Source: Elusimicrobia bacterium UBA5214 (lineage in GTDB: Bacteria; Elusimicrobiota; UBA5214). From it: a stretch of DNA of 59,717 nt. Position numbers and translations under genes: made by a program. This document shows, one piece after another, positions 7,435-15,226 of the stretch; within the stretch, counting starts at the first letter, position 1; each line of letters starts with the position of its first letter. The notes under the pieces are model-generated. The model saw nothing but the letters and a program-made list of their open reading frames with translations. It did not search any database and was not told where the DNA came from. Where the stretch lies: assembly GCA_002412545.1 (NCBI GenBank), contig DHVG01000014.1, forward strand, positions 152,285-212,001. Reading direction: 5' to 3'.

Positions 7435-8700
7435 ATGACGAGAAATATTCCCAAATCAAAACAGAAAACATCAATGATAAAAGAACAAACGGCTATGTAT
7501 ACTCCTTCTATTCAACCGGTAGAGAAGTATAATGAAGAAGTATACGCAAAAGGTTACATATTTGCTTGCACAAATAAAACAGAGCGAGAATGTTTTGAGC
7601 ATATGATTTTTTCTTCTAATAAATTATATGCAGAAAATGTTCTGCGAATAGCAAAAGGTGACTTATTGTTTTTATTTAATATTGACAAAGACCAACTTTG
7701 CGGTTTATTCAAAGCAAAATCTGAAGGGAAAAAAAACATAATTCCTGAAGCCTGGGAAGGTAAATATCCATATCAGGTTGAGGTAGAAAAAGTTGGAGAG
7801 ATAAAAATAATAAAAAATGCTAAGAAAAATCTGTCTCAAATGGGAATCAACTGGGGAAGAATTTTAAATAAGGGGAAGTTAGATTTATTACTAAATTATA
7901 TACAAAATCCTGAAAAGTTTGATTGGAATTCCGTAAAAAAAGAGATTTCCGCTGATGAAGAAGAGCAACCGCGATTGGAATCCACTACTCTTTGGGATCA
8001 TCCTAAACAGAGTTACGGTAAAACACCAAAAGGAAACAACAGGTATCCTGGTGTTACTCCAGCTTTCATTATTTATAACATGATTAAAAGGTATACCGAA
8101 CCAGGAGATTTAGTCGTTGATCCAATGGCTGGGAGTGGGACAACCCTTGATGTTTGTAAAGAAGAGGGGCGTAAATGTATCTGTTACGAAATATCTCCAA
8201 CAAGACCAGACATCATTCAAAACGATGCAAGAAATATTCCGCTTTCAGACAATTCAGTGGATATGATTTTTATTGATTCACCGTATGGAGATAATATTAG
8301 GTATAACGACCATCCCGACAATATAGGAAAAATTTCTTCTGAATCAGAAAAGTTTTATGATGAGTTAGAAAAAGTTATGAAAGAGTGCTATAGGATTTTA
8401 AGACCCGGCAAAGTACTAGGATGGCTCATAGGTGATCAATGGGTAAAAAAGAAATTTACACCCGTTGGTCTTAAAGTCTACGAAAGATTATGTAAATATT
8501 TTGAACCGGTCGACATAATTTGTGTTGTTAGGCGAGGTCAGACATCTAATACTCCACTTTGGCATAATAGGGCGTTGCGATTTAATTTCTTTTTACGGGG
8601 ATTCAAATATCTTTTAATCGTTAGAAAACAAGAACAAGAATCAAAGGAACCACTAAAAAGAGAGGTCAAGTGGACACAGTATGAGAGGATAAAAAAGTGA
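7435..8700 (+). CDS. DNA methyltransferase with N-terminal DCD-like (PUA/EVE superfamily) domain
   Basis: 421 residues. Residues 39-120 (KGYIFACTNKTERECFE, GDLLFLFNIDKDQLCGLF, NIIPEAWEGKYPYQVEV) resemble the DCD domain of plant development/cell-death proteins, a member of the PUA/EVE/YTH-like fold group that often binds modified bases. The methylase core has motif I VVDPMAGSGTT (217-227) and motif IV DSPYGD (271-276), a SPPY-like version suggesting an amino-methylase (N4-cytosine or N6-adenine). It overlaps the nuclease gene by 4 bp (GTGA), the usual coupling for an R-M pair. The start follows the previous gene by 5 bp; no clear ribosome site is seen. Confidence 0.85.
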   Translation: MTRNIPKSKQKTSMIKEQTAMYTPSIQPVEKYNEEVYAKGYIFACTNKTERECFEHMIFSSNKLYAENVLRIAKGDLLFLFNIDKDQLCGLFKAKSEGKKNIIPEAWEGKYPYQVEVEKVGEIKIIKNAKKNLSQMGINWGRILNKGKLDLLLNYIQNPEKFDWNSVKKEISADEEEQPRLESTTLWDHPKQSYGKTPKGNNRYPGVTPAFIIYNMIKRYTEPGDLVVDPMAGSGTTLDVCKEEGRKCICYEISPTRPDIIQNDARNIPLSDNSVDMIFIDSPYGDNIRYNDHPDNIGKISSESEKFYDELEKVMKECYRILRPGKVLGWLIGDQWVKKKFTPVGLKVYERLCKYFEPVDIICVVRRGQTSNTPLWHNRALRFNFFLRGFKYLLIVRKQEQESKEPLKREVKWTQYERIKK

Positions 8701-9431
8701 TTACCGACCCCAAACAAAAGGTACGAGAAATAATCAAAAAAGTAGAAGAAGGAGAAATAGACCCAAAAGATGGGTGGGATGAAATTAAAAGATTTAAAGA
8801 TGAATATGTATCTAACTTAATCAAACATTACCCACACTTAAAGAGTGCTGAACAATCTTGGCATTCTTTTATCGGAAATAAATTTGAAAGTATTGTGGGG
8901 TCTTTAATTAGTGCCTACATCAGAAATGCTAAAAAGAGTAACCCAACCCTAATAGGTCTTGCAGTCCTCACAAAAAACGAAATCAAGAAAAAGAAAAACG
9001 AGGTTATATTTAGAAAACTTGCTGTAAGATACGGAAAATATCTATTACTTCCTGATACCGATTTGGTAATAGTTGATATTAACCCTACCAATCCGTGGAA
9101 CTCAACAATAGTAGCCATTATATCCTGTAAAACCAGTTTAAGAGAAAGAATCGCACAGGCATGTTACTGGAAACTCAAATTACTTTCATCTGACGTCACA
9201 AAGAATATCAAAATATTTTTAGCTACTGTTGACCACGACAGTGATTTTGATATAGATTTCACAAAAAGAGAAAGAATTGACGGAAAAAGTAGAGATAGAA
9301 TAATCTCAGAATATGAACTTGATGGTATTTATATAATGCGTGAAGATTTTAAAGAAGAATGGGAAAGCAGTAAGGTAAAACGTTATGAAAAAATTTTTGA
9401 TAACCTTTCAGTGATGTTTAAGAAGAAATAA
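8697..9431 (+). CDS. Type II restriction endonuclease, BsaWI-like (CCGG-family) candidate
   Basis: 244 residues, GTG start overlapping the methyltransferase stop. The mid-region shows LLLPDTDLVIVD (D122) followed by IISCKTSLRERIAQACYW (S143, K145, R149-E-R151). The D...SxK...RxER layout matches the PD-(D/E)XK variant of CCGG-cutting enzymes such as NgoMIV and BsaWI. The tail is charged. Pairing with an amino-methylase upstream makes a complete type II system. The target (a CCGG-containing site) is inferred from motif resemblance only. Confidence 0.75.
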   Translation: MITDPKQKVREIIKKVEEGEIDPKDGWDEIKRFKDEYVSNLIKHYPHLKSAEQSWHSFIGNKFESIVGSLISAYIRNAKKSNPTLIGLAVLTKNEIKKKKNEVIFRKLAVRYGKYLLLPDTDLVIVDINPTNPWNSTIVAIISCKTSLRERIAQACYWKLKLLSSDVTKNIKIFLATVDHDSDFDIDFTKRERIDGKSRDRIISEYELDGIYIMREDFKEEWESSKVKRYEKIFDNLSVMFKKK

Positions 9432-9525
9432 AAAAGCGAAAATTGGTGAACCGGTTGGTTGTCCGAAATGTCACACCTGGGGTACAGGTAATTTTGTTGT
9501 ATCGGAAACCGAATCCGATACTTGA
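9415..9525 (+). pseudogene. Startless zinc-ribbon fragment
   Basis: This frame encodes ...KIGEPVGCPKCHTWGTGNF and ends at TGA 9523-9525. It contains a CxxC knuckle but has no ATG, GTG or TTG start after the preceding in-frame stop, and it overlaps the end of the nuclease gene. It is most simply the decayed C-terminus of a zinc-ribbon protein left behind when the restriction cassette arrived. It could also be chance. Confidence 0.35.
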
Positions 9526-9527
9526 TT

Positions 9528-9650
9528 ACGCAGATTAAAAAAAGAGATTACACAGATGACAGCATTGCTGTCATTGCGAGCCGAAGGCGCGGCAATCTCA
9601 AAACGAGATTCCTCGCTACGCTCGGAATGACATTTCTGTATAATCAGTGG
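9528..9650. repeat. Composite filler repeat with TGTCATTGCGAG element
   Basis: Contains GATTACGCAGATT words, a 19-bp perfect palindrome at 9556-9574 (arms ATGACAGCA/TGCTGTCAT), then TGTCATTGCGAG (from 9569) running to GGAATGACA (to 9632). The same TGTCATTGCGAG...CTCGCAATGACA element is at 32638-32721. TCTGTATAATCAGTGG filler closes it. Confidence 0.8.
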
Positions 9651-9656
9651 ACAAGT

Positions 9657-9842
9657 ATGAAAATAAAAAAAACAACTAAAAGGAACAGAGAATTAAATCA
9701 CCGCTTCAGCGGGCTCTCCAAAAATTCCTATCGCCGACTATTGGCAAAAAAAGTAGAAGAAGAACCAAAAAAAGATAAAACTTGGGTTAGTGAACTTGTT
9801 TGGAACTTAAGAAAACACTATTTAAAAATCAAGAAGACTTAA
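9657..9842 (+). CDS. Small basic protein, unknown, carrying an HRFSG element
   Basis: 61 residues, rich in Lys/Arg (MKIKKTTKRN...). I do not recognise it. Codons from 9699 encode HRFSGLSK through the sequence CACCGCTTCAGCGG, the same palindromic element found in frame inside glmM at 22563. Everything upstream of ATG 9657 in this frame is repeat DNA, so a longer start is unlikely. It may be a decayed gene or a chance frame. Confidence 0.4.
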   Translation: MKIKKTTKRNRELNHRFSGLSKNSYRRLLAKKVEEEPKKDKTWVSELVWNLRKHYLKIKKT

Positions 9843-9868
9843 TAAAACTATGCGGGTAGCAATTGTGT

Positions 9869-9897
9869 TTGATTTTTGTTTCTGAGTAGATTATAAT
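9869..9897 (+). promoter_or_regulatory. Promoter of the DUF104/PIN module
   Basis: TTGATT (9869-9874), 17 bp, TATAAT (9892-9897), about 42 bp before the antitoxin start. A good AGGAGG ribosome site follows at about 9924. Confidence 0.65.
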
Positions 9898-9939
9898 AAA
9901 ATTAGGCAATTTTTTCTTTATACAGGAGGTAAACAAAAA

Positions 9940-10170
9940 ATGACTACTTTAGTAAAAGCAGTTTATGAAAATGGTGTATTGAAACCACTTAAGCATTTAC
10001 CGCTTAAAGAACAAGAGAAAGTTTCTTTGTTGGTGACTCCACTTGGAGAATGGCGTAAAGAATTAGAGCATTTGTTACGCAGTGTGCATTCACGGACCCA
10101 TAAATTTTCTTCTAAAGAAATAGAAAGAGATATTTCGCTTGCTTCCCGCGAAGTTCGTAAGAATAAATGA
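9940..10170 (+). CDS. DUF104-family antitoxin
   Basis: 76 residues. The N-terminal LVKAVYENGVLKPLKHLPLKEQEKV is the signature of the AF2212/DUF104 antitoxin family, a small beta-barrel that neutralises PIN toxins. AGGAGG lies about 11 bases before the ATG. It overlaps the PIN gene by 4 bp (ATGA), as expected for an antitoxin-first toxin-antitoxin operon. It probably represses its own promoter with the toxin. Confidence 0.85.
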   Translation: MTTLVKAVYENGVLKPLKHLPLKEQEKVSLLVTPLGEWRKELEHLLRSVHSRTHKFSSKEIERDISLASREVRKNK

Positions 10171-10610
10171 CTATTGTCCTTTTAGATACGAATGTCTGGA
10201 TTTCTGCTTTTCTTAACCCATATGGTTATCCAGCAAAACTAATCCTTCTCTGGTTAGATGAGAAATTTCAAGTAGTTCTCTCACCACAAATCCTGAACGA
10301 AATTCGTTCCGTCCTGCATCGTCCTCGTATCAAAAATAAATATAAAATTCAGAATTATGAAATTGACCGTTTTATCTATCTACTGATTCAACACGGATTA
10401 ATCGTTTTTCCTTCCGGTAAATTTAAACTCTGCCGTGACCGACGCGATAACCATTTGTTAGAAGCGGTTTTACTGTCTAAAGCAAAATATTTAGTTACTC
10501 GTGATGATGATATAAAAAGAGATATAAATCTAATTGCTGAAATGAAAAAGCAAAATGTAAATGTTACGAGTGTCAGTAAATTTTTAAAAAAATTTAGCAA
10601 AGAAAGGTAA
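10167..10610 (+). CDS. PIN-domain toxin (predicted endoribonuclease)
   Basis: 147 residues, a full-length PIN domain of the PF13470-like class. Acidic active-site residues are all present: D7 (LLDTNVW), E45 (ILNE), D91 and D94 (RDRRDNHLLE) and D113/D114 (TRDDD). Such toxins cleave RNA (tRNA or mRNA) in a metal-dependent way when the antitoxin is lost. Overlap with the DUF104 antitoxin and the intact active site suggest a working module. Confidence 0.88.
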   Translation: MTIVLLDTNVWISAFLNPYGYPAKLILLWLDEKFQVVLSPQILNEIRSVLHRPRIKNKYKIQNYEIDRFIYLLIQHGLIVFPSGKFKLCRDRRDNHLLEAVLLSKAKYLVTRDDDIKRDINLIAEMKKQNVNVTSVSKFLKKFSKER

Positions 10611-10617
10611 TCAAACT

Positions 10618-11649
10618 ATGATGTGGGTAGCGATGTATTATTCAAATAAAGATGTGCGGATAGAAGAAATGCCGGTGCCGAAAATCGGCGAAGGTGAGCT
10701 CTTAGTCCGGGTGGAAGCAAGCGGTATCTGCGGGACCGATGTTTTGGAATGGTATCGGATTAACCGCGTCCCTTTAGTGCTTGGACATGAAGTCGCCGGA
10801 GTAGTTGCGGAGATTGGTAAAGGGACAAGAGGATTTTCCAAAGGTGACCGTTTGGTGGTTGCCCATCATGTGCCCTGCAATGAGTGCCATTATTGTTTGA
10901 ATGGACACGAGACCGTTTGTGAGACATTACGCAAGACGAATTTTGAGCCGGGTGGTTTTGCGGAATATATCCGTGTACCGAAAATTAATGTTAAACGCGG
11001 GATATTTATTTTACCTAAGGAAGTATCTTTTGAAGAAGGAACATTTATTGAACCGCTGGCTTGTGTCTTGAGAGGACAGAAATTAGCCGGAATGAGTAAA
11101 GGTAAAAGTGTGCTTGTTTTAGGTGCGGGTATTTCGGGAATACTGCATATTCAATTAGCAAAACATTTGGATGCGAGAAGGATTATCTCCACCGATATTA
11201 ATGATTATCGTTTAAAAATGGCAAAAAAATTTGGTGCGGATGTAGTAATTAGAGCCGACGATGAAATCCCGAAAGTTTTGCGCGAAGTTAATAATGGTAT
11301 GCTTGCCGATTTGGTAATTGTCTGCACCGGTGCGAAAAGTGCACTTGTCCAAGCACTAAAATCAGTAGAACGCGGAGGGACAGTGCTTTTCTTTGCAGCA
11401 ACTGAGAAAGATGTAACTATTCCTTTATCGGTAAATGATATTTTCTGGCGTAATGAAGTAACCCTGATGTCTTCCTATGCCGGAAGCCCGGCTGACCATT
11501 GGGAAGCTTTAGACTTAATCCGGAGTGGAGAAATCCGTGTAGCCGAGATGATTACTCACCGGTTAGGTTTAAACGAAACCGGTCTTGGTTTTCAACTCGT
11601 CGCTAAAGCCGAAAAATCTCTCAAAGTAATTATCCAACCACAGAAATAA
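10618..11649 (+). CDS. Zinc-dependent alcohol/polyol dehydrogenase (MDR family)
   Basis: 343 residues, the usual length. The catalytic zinc region has C38 (GICGTD) and H57-E58 (GHEVAG); the structural zinc loop has C87, C90, C93 and C101. The NAD fold shows VLGAGISGILHIQLA, followed by STDIND, whose Asp favours NAD over NADP. It belongs to the sorbitol/threonine/galactitol-phosphate dehydrogenase group; the substrate cannot be read from sequence. Two ATGs (10618, 10621) are possible; AAAGG lies upstream. It follows the PIN toxin by 7 bp without obvious functional link. Confidence 0.88.
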   Translation: MMWVAMYYSNKDVRIEEMPVPKIGEGELLVRVEASGICGTDVLEWYRINRVPLVLGHEVAGVVAEIGKGTRGFSKGDRLVVAHHVPCNECHYCLNGHETVCETLRKTNFEPGGFAEYIRVPKINVKRGIFILPKEVSFEEGTFIEPLACVLRGQKLAGMSKGKSVLVLGAGISGILHIQLAKHLDARRIISTDINDYRLKMAKKFGADVVIRADDEIPKVLREVNNGMLADLVIVCTGAKSALVQALKSVERGGTVLFFAATEKDVTIPLSVNDIFWRNEVTLMSSYAGSPADHWEALDLIRSGEIRVAEMITHRLGLNETGLGFQLVAKAEKSLKVIIQPQK

Positions 11650-11656
11650 GAGAAAG

Positions 11657-11818
11657 ATGAGTTTTGGGAACTCTTTCTTCACTCTATGATTTTTTGACCA
11701 GAATCGAGAAGCGTCAAAAACTCTTCGGTAGACCACCTGTGCCTGCGATACCTGTGCAGGCACCACAGGTGCAGGCATGACCTATCGGGATGTCGTTCAG
11801 AAAGGAACCCCAAAACTC
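11657..11818 (+). repeat. Structured repeat element, copy 1, with 10-codon ORF
   Basis: Homologous to 50576-50673. The outer stem GAGTTTTGGG (11659-11668) pairs with CCCAAAACTC (11809-11818). The inner stem TTTTTGAC (11691-11698) pairs with GTCAAAAA (11713-11720). ATG 11657 to TGA 11689 encodes MSFGNSFFTL, matching copy 2 except F/L at one place. The core CACTCTATGATTTTTTGACC is shared with copy 2. A 44-bp element (11734-11777) is inserted in the loop. The element begins 8 bp after the dehydrogenase stop. Confidence 0.75.
11734..11777. repeat. 44-bp CACCTGTGCC element, nested copy
   Basis: Matches 41 of 44 positions of 31263-31306, which lies in frame inside ileS. It is absent from copy 2 of the host element, so it inserted secondarily. 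GACC occurs immediately on both sides (GTAGACC...GACCTAT), a possible 4-bp target duplication. Confidence 0.8.
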
Positions 11819-11869
11819 TGGAAGGTGAACAAGTAAGAAAAAATATAAATAACGTTTAGGAATGGGTGG

Positions 11870-12577
11870 TTAGAAGATTTTTAAGAGAAGAAAATAGAGA
11901 AGAAAAATTGTTAAAAGAGTAAGAAAGTCGTTCCTACCGAATTTGTAGTCCAGATAAGAGGTTCTTTTCTTTTTTATTCCAAAACCCTTACATTCTAAAG
12001 CAATAGCTAAAAGTTCAGCATTCCTTAAACTTGTTGCTAAAATTGGAATAAGTAAAGGAATAAATTTTTTTATTCGTTGGACTAAATTACCGGTTTCTAA
12101 ATCCAGTCCGCGCGATTTTTGTGCCTGAATAGTTGTTTGGGCAGAGAGAATAAAACTCGGCACGAGACGGAAAGCGAGGGTTAAAGCAAAACTTACCCGG
12201 AAAGGTAAACCGAGTTTATTCAAGCCATAAGTGAATTCTTCAATCCGGGTGACCGAAAGGAAAATCAAACCAGTAAAAATTAAAGCATTTAATCTCAAAG
12301 CCATCGCCAAAGCATAATTTAAATTTTTCAAAAAAATTGTCCAAAGAATAATTGTAAAAGTAAAAAGAATAAACATCAACTTCCAAATTTTTCTTAAATT
12401 ACTTATTGAACGAGAAAATGCACTGACCAAAAGAAGAAAAAAAGTAACTAAAATTATTGGTAAAGGGGAAGAAAAGAGAAGTAATAAAATAAAAAAGAGA
12501 AGAAGTAAAAATATTTTTGTGACCGGATGCAAACGATGAATAAACGTGTTTCTTTCCAGATACAAATAGATTGACAT
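11870..12577 (-). CDS. ecfT: ECF transporter transmembrane subunit (EcfT/CbiQ family)
   Basis: 235 residues with about five hydrophobic segments. The two coupling-helix motifs that contact the ATPases are visible as QAQKSRGLDLE (an A-R-G variant) and LECKGFG. It forms the membrane scaffold that couples ATP hydrolysis to tilting of the S subunit. It is the last gene of a three-gene minus-strand ECF operon (S, fused ATPases, T). A run of repeat words (GACCGTT) separates it from the ATPase gene. Confidence 0.85.
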   Translation of the reverse strand: MSIYLYLERNTFIHRLHPVTKIFLLLLFFILLLLFSSPLPIILVTFFLLLVSAFSRSISNLRKIWKLMFILFTFTIILWTIFLKNLNYALAMALRLNALIFTGLIFLSVTRIEEFTYGLNKLGLPFRVSFALTLAFRLVPSFILSAQTTIQAQKSRGLDLETGNLVQRIKKFIPLLIPILATSLRNAELLAIALECKGFGIKKKRTSYLDYKFGRNDFLTLLTIFLLYFLLLKIF

Positions 12578-12585
12578 ATTCTTTT

Positions 12586-12645
12586 AGACCGTTAAGTCTG
12601 TTATGTCCGTTGAGACCGTTTAGACCGTTGGGTCCGTTGATTTAT
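12586..12645. repeat. Tandem AACGGAC-type words reaching into the ECF ATPase C-terminus
   Basis: On the minus strand, AACGGACCCAACGGTCTAA and further CGGACnnAACGG words. The last residues of the ATPase gene (KSTDPTV) are encoded by it. The same word family encodes KTDLTELTV inside ileS (32437-32470). Confidence 0.7.
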
Positions 12646-14320
12646 TTAAGCAGAAAAGAAATTCATCTACTGAAAGTAAAGTTTTGCCGAACATTTGGCT
12701 AAGTTCAATCAATGGTGGTAAAGCAAGTCCCCAGTTTTCTATATTTTTTTCACTGAACAATTGCCGGACGCTACCGTTAAAAACAATTTCTCCTTCTTTG
12801 AGGACGATTGCTCTTTTGGCATACTCAGCAACGAGCCACATTGTATGGGTAACCATAATGATTGTATGTCCTTTTTGATTTAATTCCTTTAGAAGATTCA
12901 TCAAACTTCTTAACTCAAGATAATCTAACCCGGTGGTCGGTTCATCAAGGATAATTATTTTCGGTTGTGTAACTAAGACCGAAGCGACAGACAACCTTTG
13001 TTTTTCACCTTTAGTTAAAATGAACGGGTCTTTATCTTTGCAACCTTCTAAATTGACCGTTTTCAATACTTCTTTTACTCCCTTTTCTATTTCTTCGTGA
13101 GGAAAACTTAGATTTTTTAAACCAAAAACAATTTCTTCTTTTACCGTGGTAGCAAAAATTTGGTTATCCGGGTTCTGAAAAACATAACCAATATCTTTAG
13201 CCAATTCAGCAATCTTGTAATTTTTCAGGTTTTTATTTTGATAAATAATTTCACCTTTTGTTGGTGTAAAAAGACGATTAAGATGTTTGATAAACGTAGT
13301 TTTTCCGGAACCGTTTACTCCGACAATGGCTAAAAATTCACCAGCATAAATTTCAAAATTAAGTCCTTTGAGAATTTGTCCCGCTGGAACATTAGGATAG
13401 GTAAATTCCAAATTTTTTATCTGGAAAAGAAGATTTTTTTCCTTTTTTTCTTCTTTAGTGAGTAAAGTATATTTCTCTTCAGAAGTTTGGTAACTATTCT
13501 CTACGAGTAGATGGCAAGCATCATTTACTGTTTTCGGTATATTTTTCTGAGTAAGAAGATTCAATTTTTGGAATAAGGTAAGAATCGCTGCCGGACGGAT
13601 ACCATTTTTTTCCAGAAATTCACTTTGGCTGATGAGTTGTTCTACATTGCCGGAAGAGACAATTTCACTGGCATTAAAGATAATTATTTGGTCAGCATTG
13701 AGTATCTCATCAGTTTCGTGGTCAATGACAATTATGGTTAATCCTTGTTTAGTTAAATTTTTTAATAAAGCAAAAATTTCTTTTTTCCCGATTGGGTCAA
13801 GGTCAGTGGTCGGTTCATCAAGAATTAGTATTTTCGGTTTTAAAGCAAGAATTGAAGCTAAAGCAAGACGTTGTTTTTCTCCCCCGGATAAAGTTAAAGG
13901 GTCACGATTGAGATAATTTTCTAAACCGACTGTTTTTAATGTTTCAGAGATTCTTTTCTCCATTTCTGCACGGGCTAAAGAAAAATTTTCTAACCCGAAA
14001 GCAATTTCTAAAATAACATTCGTTGAGAAAAGTTGTACTTCAAAATCCTGAAGAAGTAGACCAATCTTTTGAGCAATTTCATAAACAGGAACATTTTTTA
14101 TCTCTTGATTCTCAATAGTTATCTTTCCGGAATAGTTACCTTTCTGGAACTGCGGAATAATACTGGTGAGACATTTAGCTAAGGTGGATTTACCCGCACC
14201 ACTTTTACCCATCAGAATAATAAATTCGTTTTCTTTAACCGAAAAATTTATTTTTTTTACTGCCGGAGAGGATGAATTTTGGTAAGTAAAACTTAAATCT
14301 TTTATTTCTAAAAGGTGCAT
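12620..14320 (-). CDS. ECF transporter ATPase, two ABC domains fused (EcfA-EcfA')
   Basis: 566 residues, two ABC modules in one chain rather than the usual separate EcfA and EcfA'. Module 1: Walker A GKSGAGKST, signature LSGGEKQR, Walker B ILILDEPTTDLD. Module 2: Walker A GVNGSGKTT, a degenerate signature LTKGEKQR, and IIILDEPTTGLD. The linker spans about 240-295. It energises import of a vitamin, precursor or metal by the T and S subunits on either side. The final residues come from a tandem-word repeat, so the ancestral stop was probably slightly upstream. Confidence 0.92.
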   Translation of the reverse strand: MHLLEIKDLSFTYQNSSSPAVKKINFSVKENEFIILMGKSGAGKSTLAKCLTSIIPQFQKGNYSGKITIENQEIKNVPVYEIAQKIGLLLQDFEVQLFSTNVILEIAFGLENFSLARAEMEKRISETLKTVGLENYLNRDPLTLSGGEKQRLALASILALKPKILILDEPTTDLDPIGKKEIFALLKNLTKQGLTIIVIDHETDEILNADQIIIFNASEIVSSGNVEQLISQSEFLEKNGIRPAAILTLFQKLNLLTQKNIPKTVNDACHLLVENSYQTSEEKYTLLTKEEKKEKNLLFQIKNLEFTYPNVPAGQILKGLNFEIYAGEFLAIVGVNGSGKTTFIKHLNRLFTPTKGEIIYQNKNLKNYKIAELAKDIGYVFQNPDNQIFATTVKEEIVFGLKNLSFPHEEIEKGVKEVLKTVNLEGCKDKDPFILTKGEKQRLSVASVLVTQPKIIILDEPTTGLDYLELRSLMNLLKELNQKGHTIIMVTHTMWLVAEYAKRAIVLKEGEIVFNGSVRQLFSEKNIENWGLALPPLIELSQMFGKTLLSVDEFLFCLNKSTDPTV

Positions 14321-14337
14321 TGCTAAATTCGTAATTA

Positions 14338-15078
14338 TTAGATAAGAATCGTCCCTAAAATAAGGGAAAAAATTAGGGGGATTAAATTTATTCCAATTTT
14401 ACCAGTAAAGTGTCCTAAAGAAGTGAGGTTCCCAACAAGTAAACCACCAAAACAGCCAATAAGTATGAAAATGAAACCAATATTTTGGAGAAAAGTTTTT
14501 TCACTTGTAATTTCTCCAATTTGTGAGTAGAGTAAATTCCATTTTTTAAATCGTGGATAAAGAGTAAAAAGTAAAATTGGTCCTAAGATTAAAGAAACAA
14601 AAAAGTTATTAAGAAAAATTATATTAGCTAAAACCGAAAAAGGGATAAGTCCAACCCAATCTATACCCCAGGAAATGGGGATGGCACAACCTAAACTGGC
14701 AATAAGAACAGTAAAAATATATTTCAACCACAATGCCGGATGGTTAATTAACGGTTCTGTCTGCGGAGAGAGATATGACCAGACTTTACAAGGAAGATAA
14801 CCGTAAAGAAAATTGCCAAAAAAACCGAAAATGCTACCTATACCCAGTGTACCAAAAAAATCACCAATCAGATTACCGAAAGCGCTACCCCAGGCACCGG
14901 CCGGACCAAAAAATAAAGAAAAAACTACCGGGAGAACCGATGCTGGACGAATTTCGGTAAATCCGGGAATTAGAGGTATTGGTTTGAAAGGAATCAGTAC
15001 CGCTGCATACACTGCTCCACAGATTGCGGTCAAGACAACCATTTTTGTATTTTTCCACATGGTAAAAACTTCTTTCAT
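14338..15078 (-). CDS. ECF transporter substrate-binding S component
   Basis: 246 residues from ATG 15078, about six hydrophobic helices. Typical S-component features are the N-terminal LTAICGAVYAAVLIPFKPIP and the IRPASVLPVVFSLFFGPAGA...GNLIGD stretch, which recalls the QueT-like group. The substrate is not evident. No riboswitch was recognised in its short leader, so specificity cannot be inferred from regulation. The start is set by AAGGGG about 10 bases upstream; the longer frame to 15150 would start before the promoter at 15100-15128. First gene of the ECF operon. Confidence 0.85.
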   Translation of the reverse strand: MKEVFTMWKNTKMVVLTAICGAVYAAVLIPFKPIPLIPGFTEIRPASVLPVVFSLFFGPAGAWGSAFGNLIGDFFGTLGIGSIFGFFGNFLYGYLPCKVWSYLSPQTEPLINHPALWLKYIFTVLIASLGCAIPISWGIDWVGLIPFSVLANIIFLNNFFVSLILGPILLFTLYPRFKKWNLLYSQIGEITSEKTFLQNIGFIFILIGCFGGLLVGNLTSLGHFTGKIGINLIPLIFSLILGTILI

Positions 15079-15099
15079 TTTTATTATGCCCCTTTTGTG

Positions 15100-15128
15100 T
15101 TTATAGCAAAATTTTTGTACAAAAGCAA
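15100..15128 (-). promoter_or_regulatory. Promoter of the ECF operon
   Basis: Minus strand: TTGCTT (15123-15128), 17 bp, TATAAA (15100-15105). Leader about 15-20 nt, too short for a riboswitch. Confidence 0.55.
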
Positions 15129-15166
15129 GTTTACCAAAAAACCAGAACAAATGATTTTAATAAATC

Positions 15167-15194
15167 TTGACATTTAAACATATTTTATTATACT
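15167..15194 (+). promoter_or_regulatory. Promoter of the BioD/DRTGG gene
   Basis: TTGACA (15167-15172), 16 bp, TATACT (15189-15194), divergent from the ECF promoter. GAGAGG follows before the ATG at 15227. Confidence 0.7.
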
Positions 15195-15226
15195 ATTTTA
15201 TCAATCGCAGGAACAGAGAGGTAAAA

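Noticed and set aside
9522..9656. Longer start for the 61-residue ORF
   Set aside because: The extra codons are the TGTCATTGCGAG repeat; no ribosome site precedes them.
11657..11689. MSFGNSFFTL as a proven leader peptide
   Set aside because: Conserved in both copies, but the codons also form the outer stem, so conservation may be structural; kept only as part of the repeat.
11569..11778. Minus-strand 69-codon frame with FDASRFWSKNHRVKKEF
   Set aside because: It runs antisense through the structured repeat and the 44-bp element; the frame is probably open by chance.
15079..15166. Riboswitch controlling the ECF operon
   Set aside because: The predicted leader is only about 15-20 nt, too short.
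15167..15226. TTG start for the BioD/DRTGG gene
   Set aside because: The TTG belongs to the promoter -35 box TTGACA; ATG 15227 has GAGAGG upstream.
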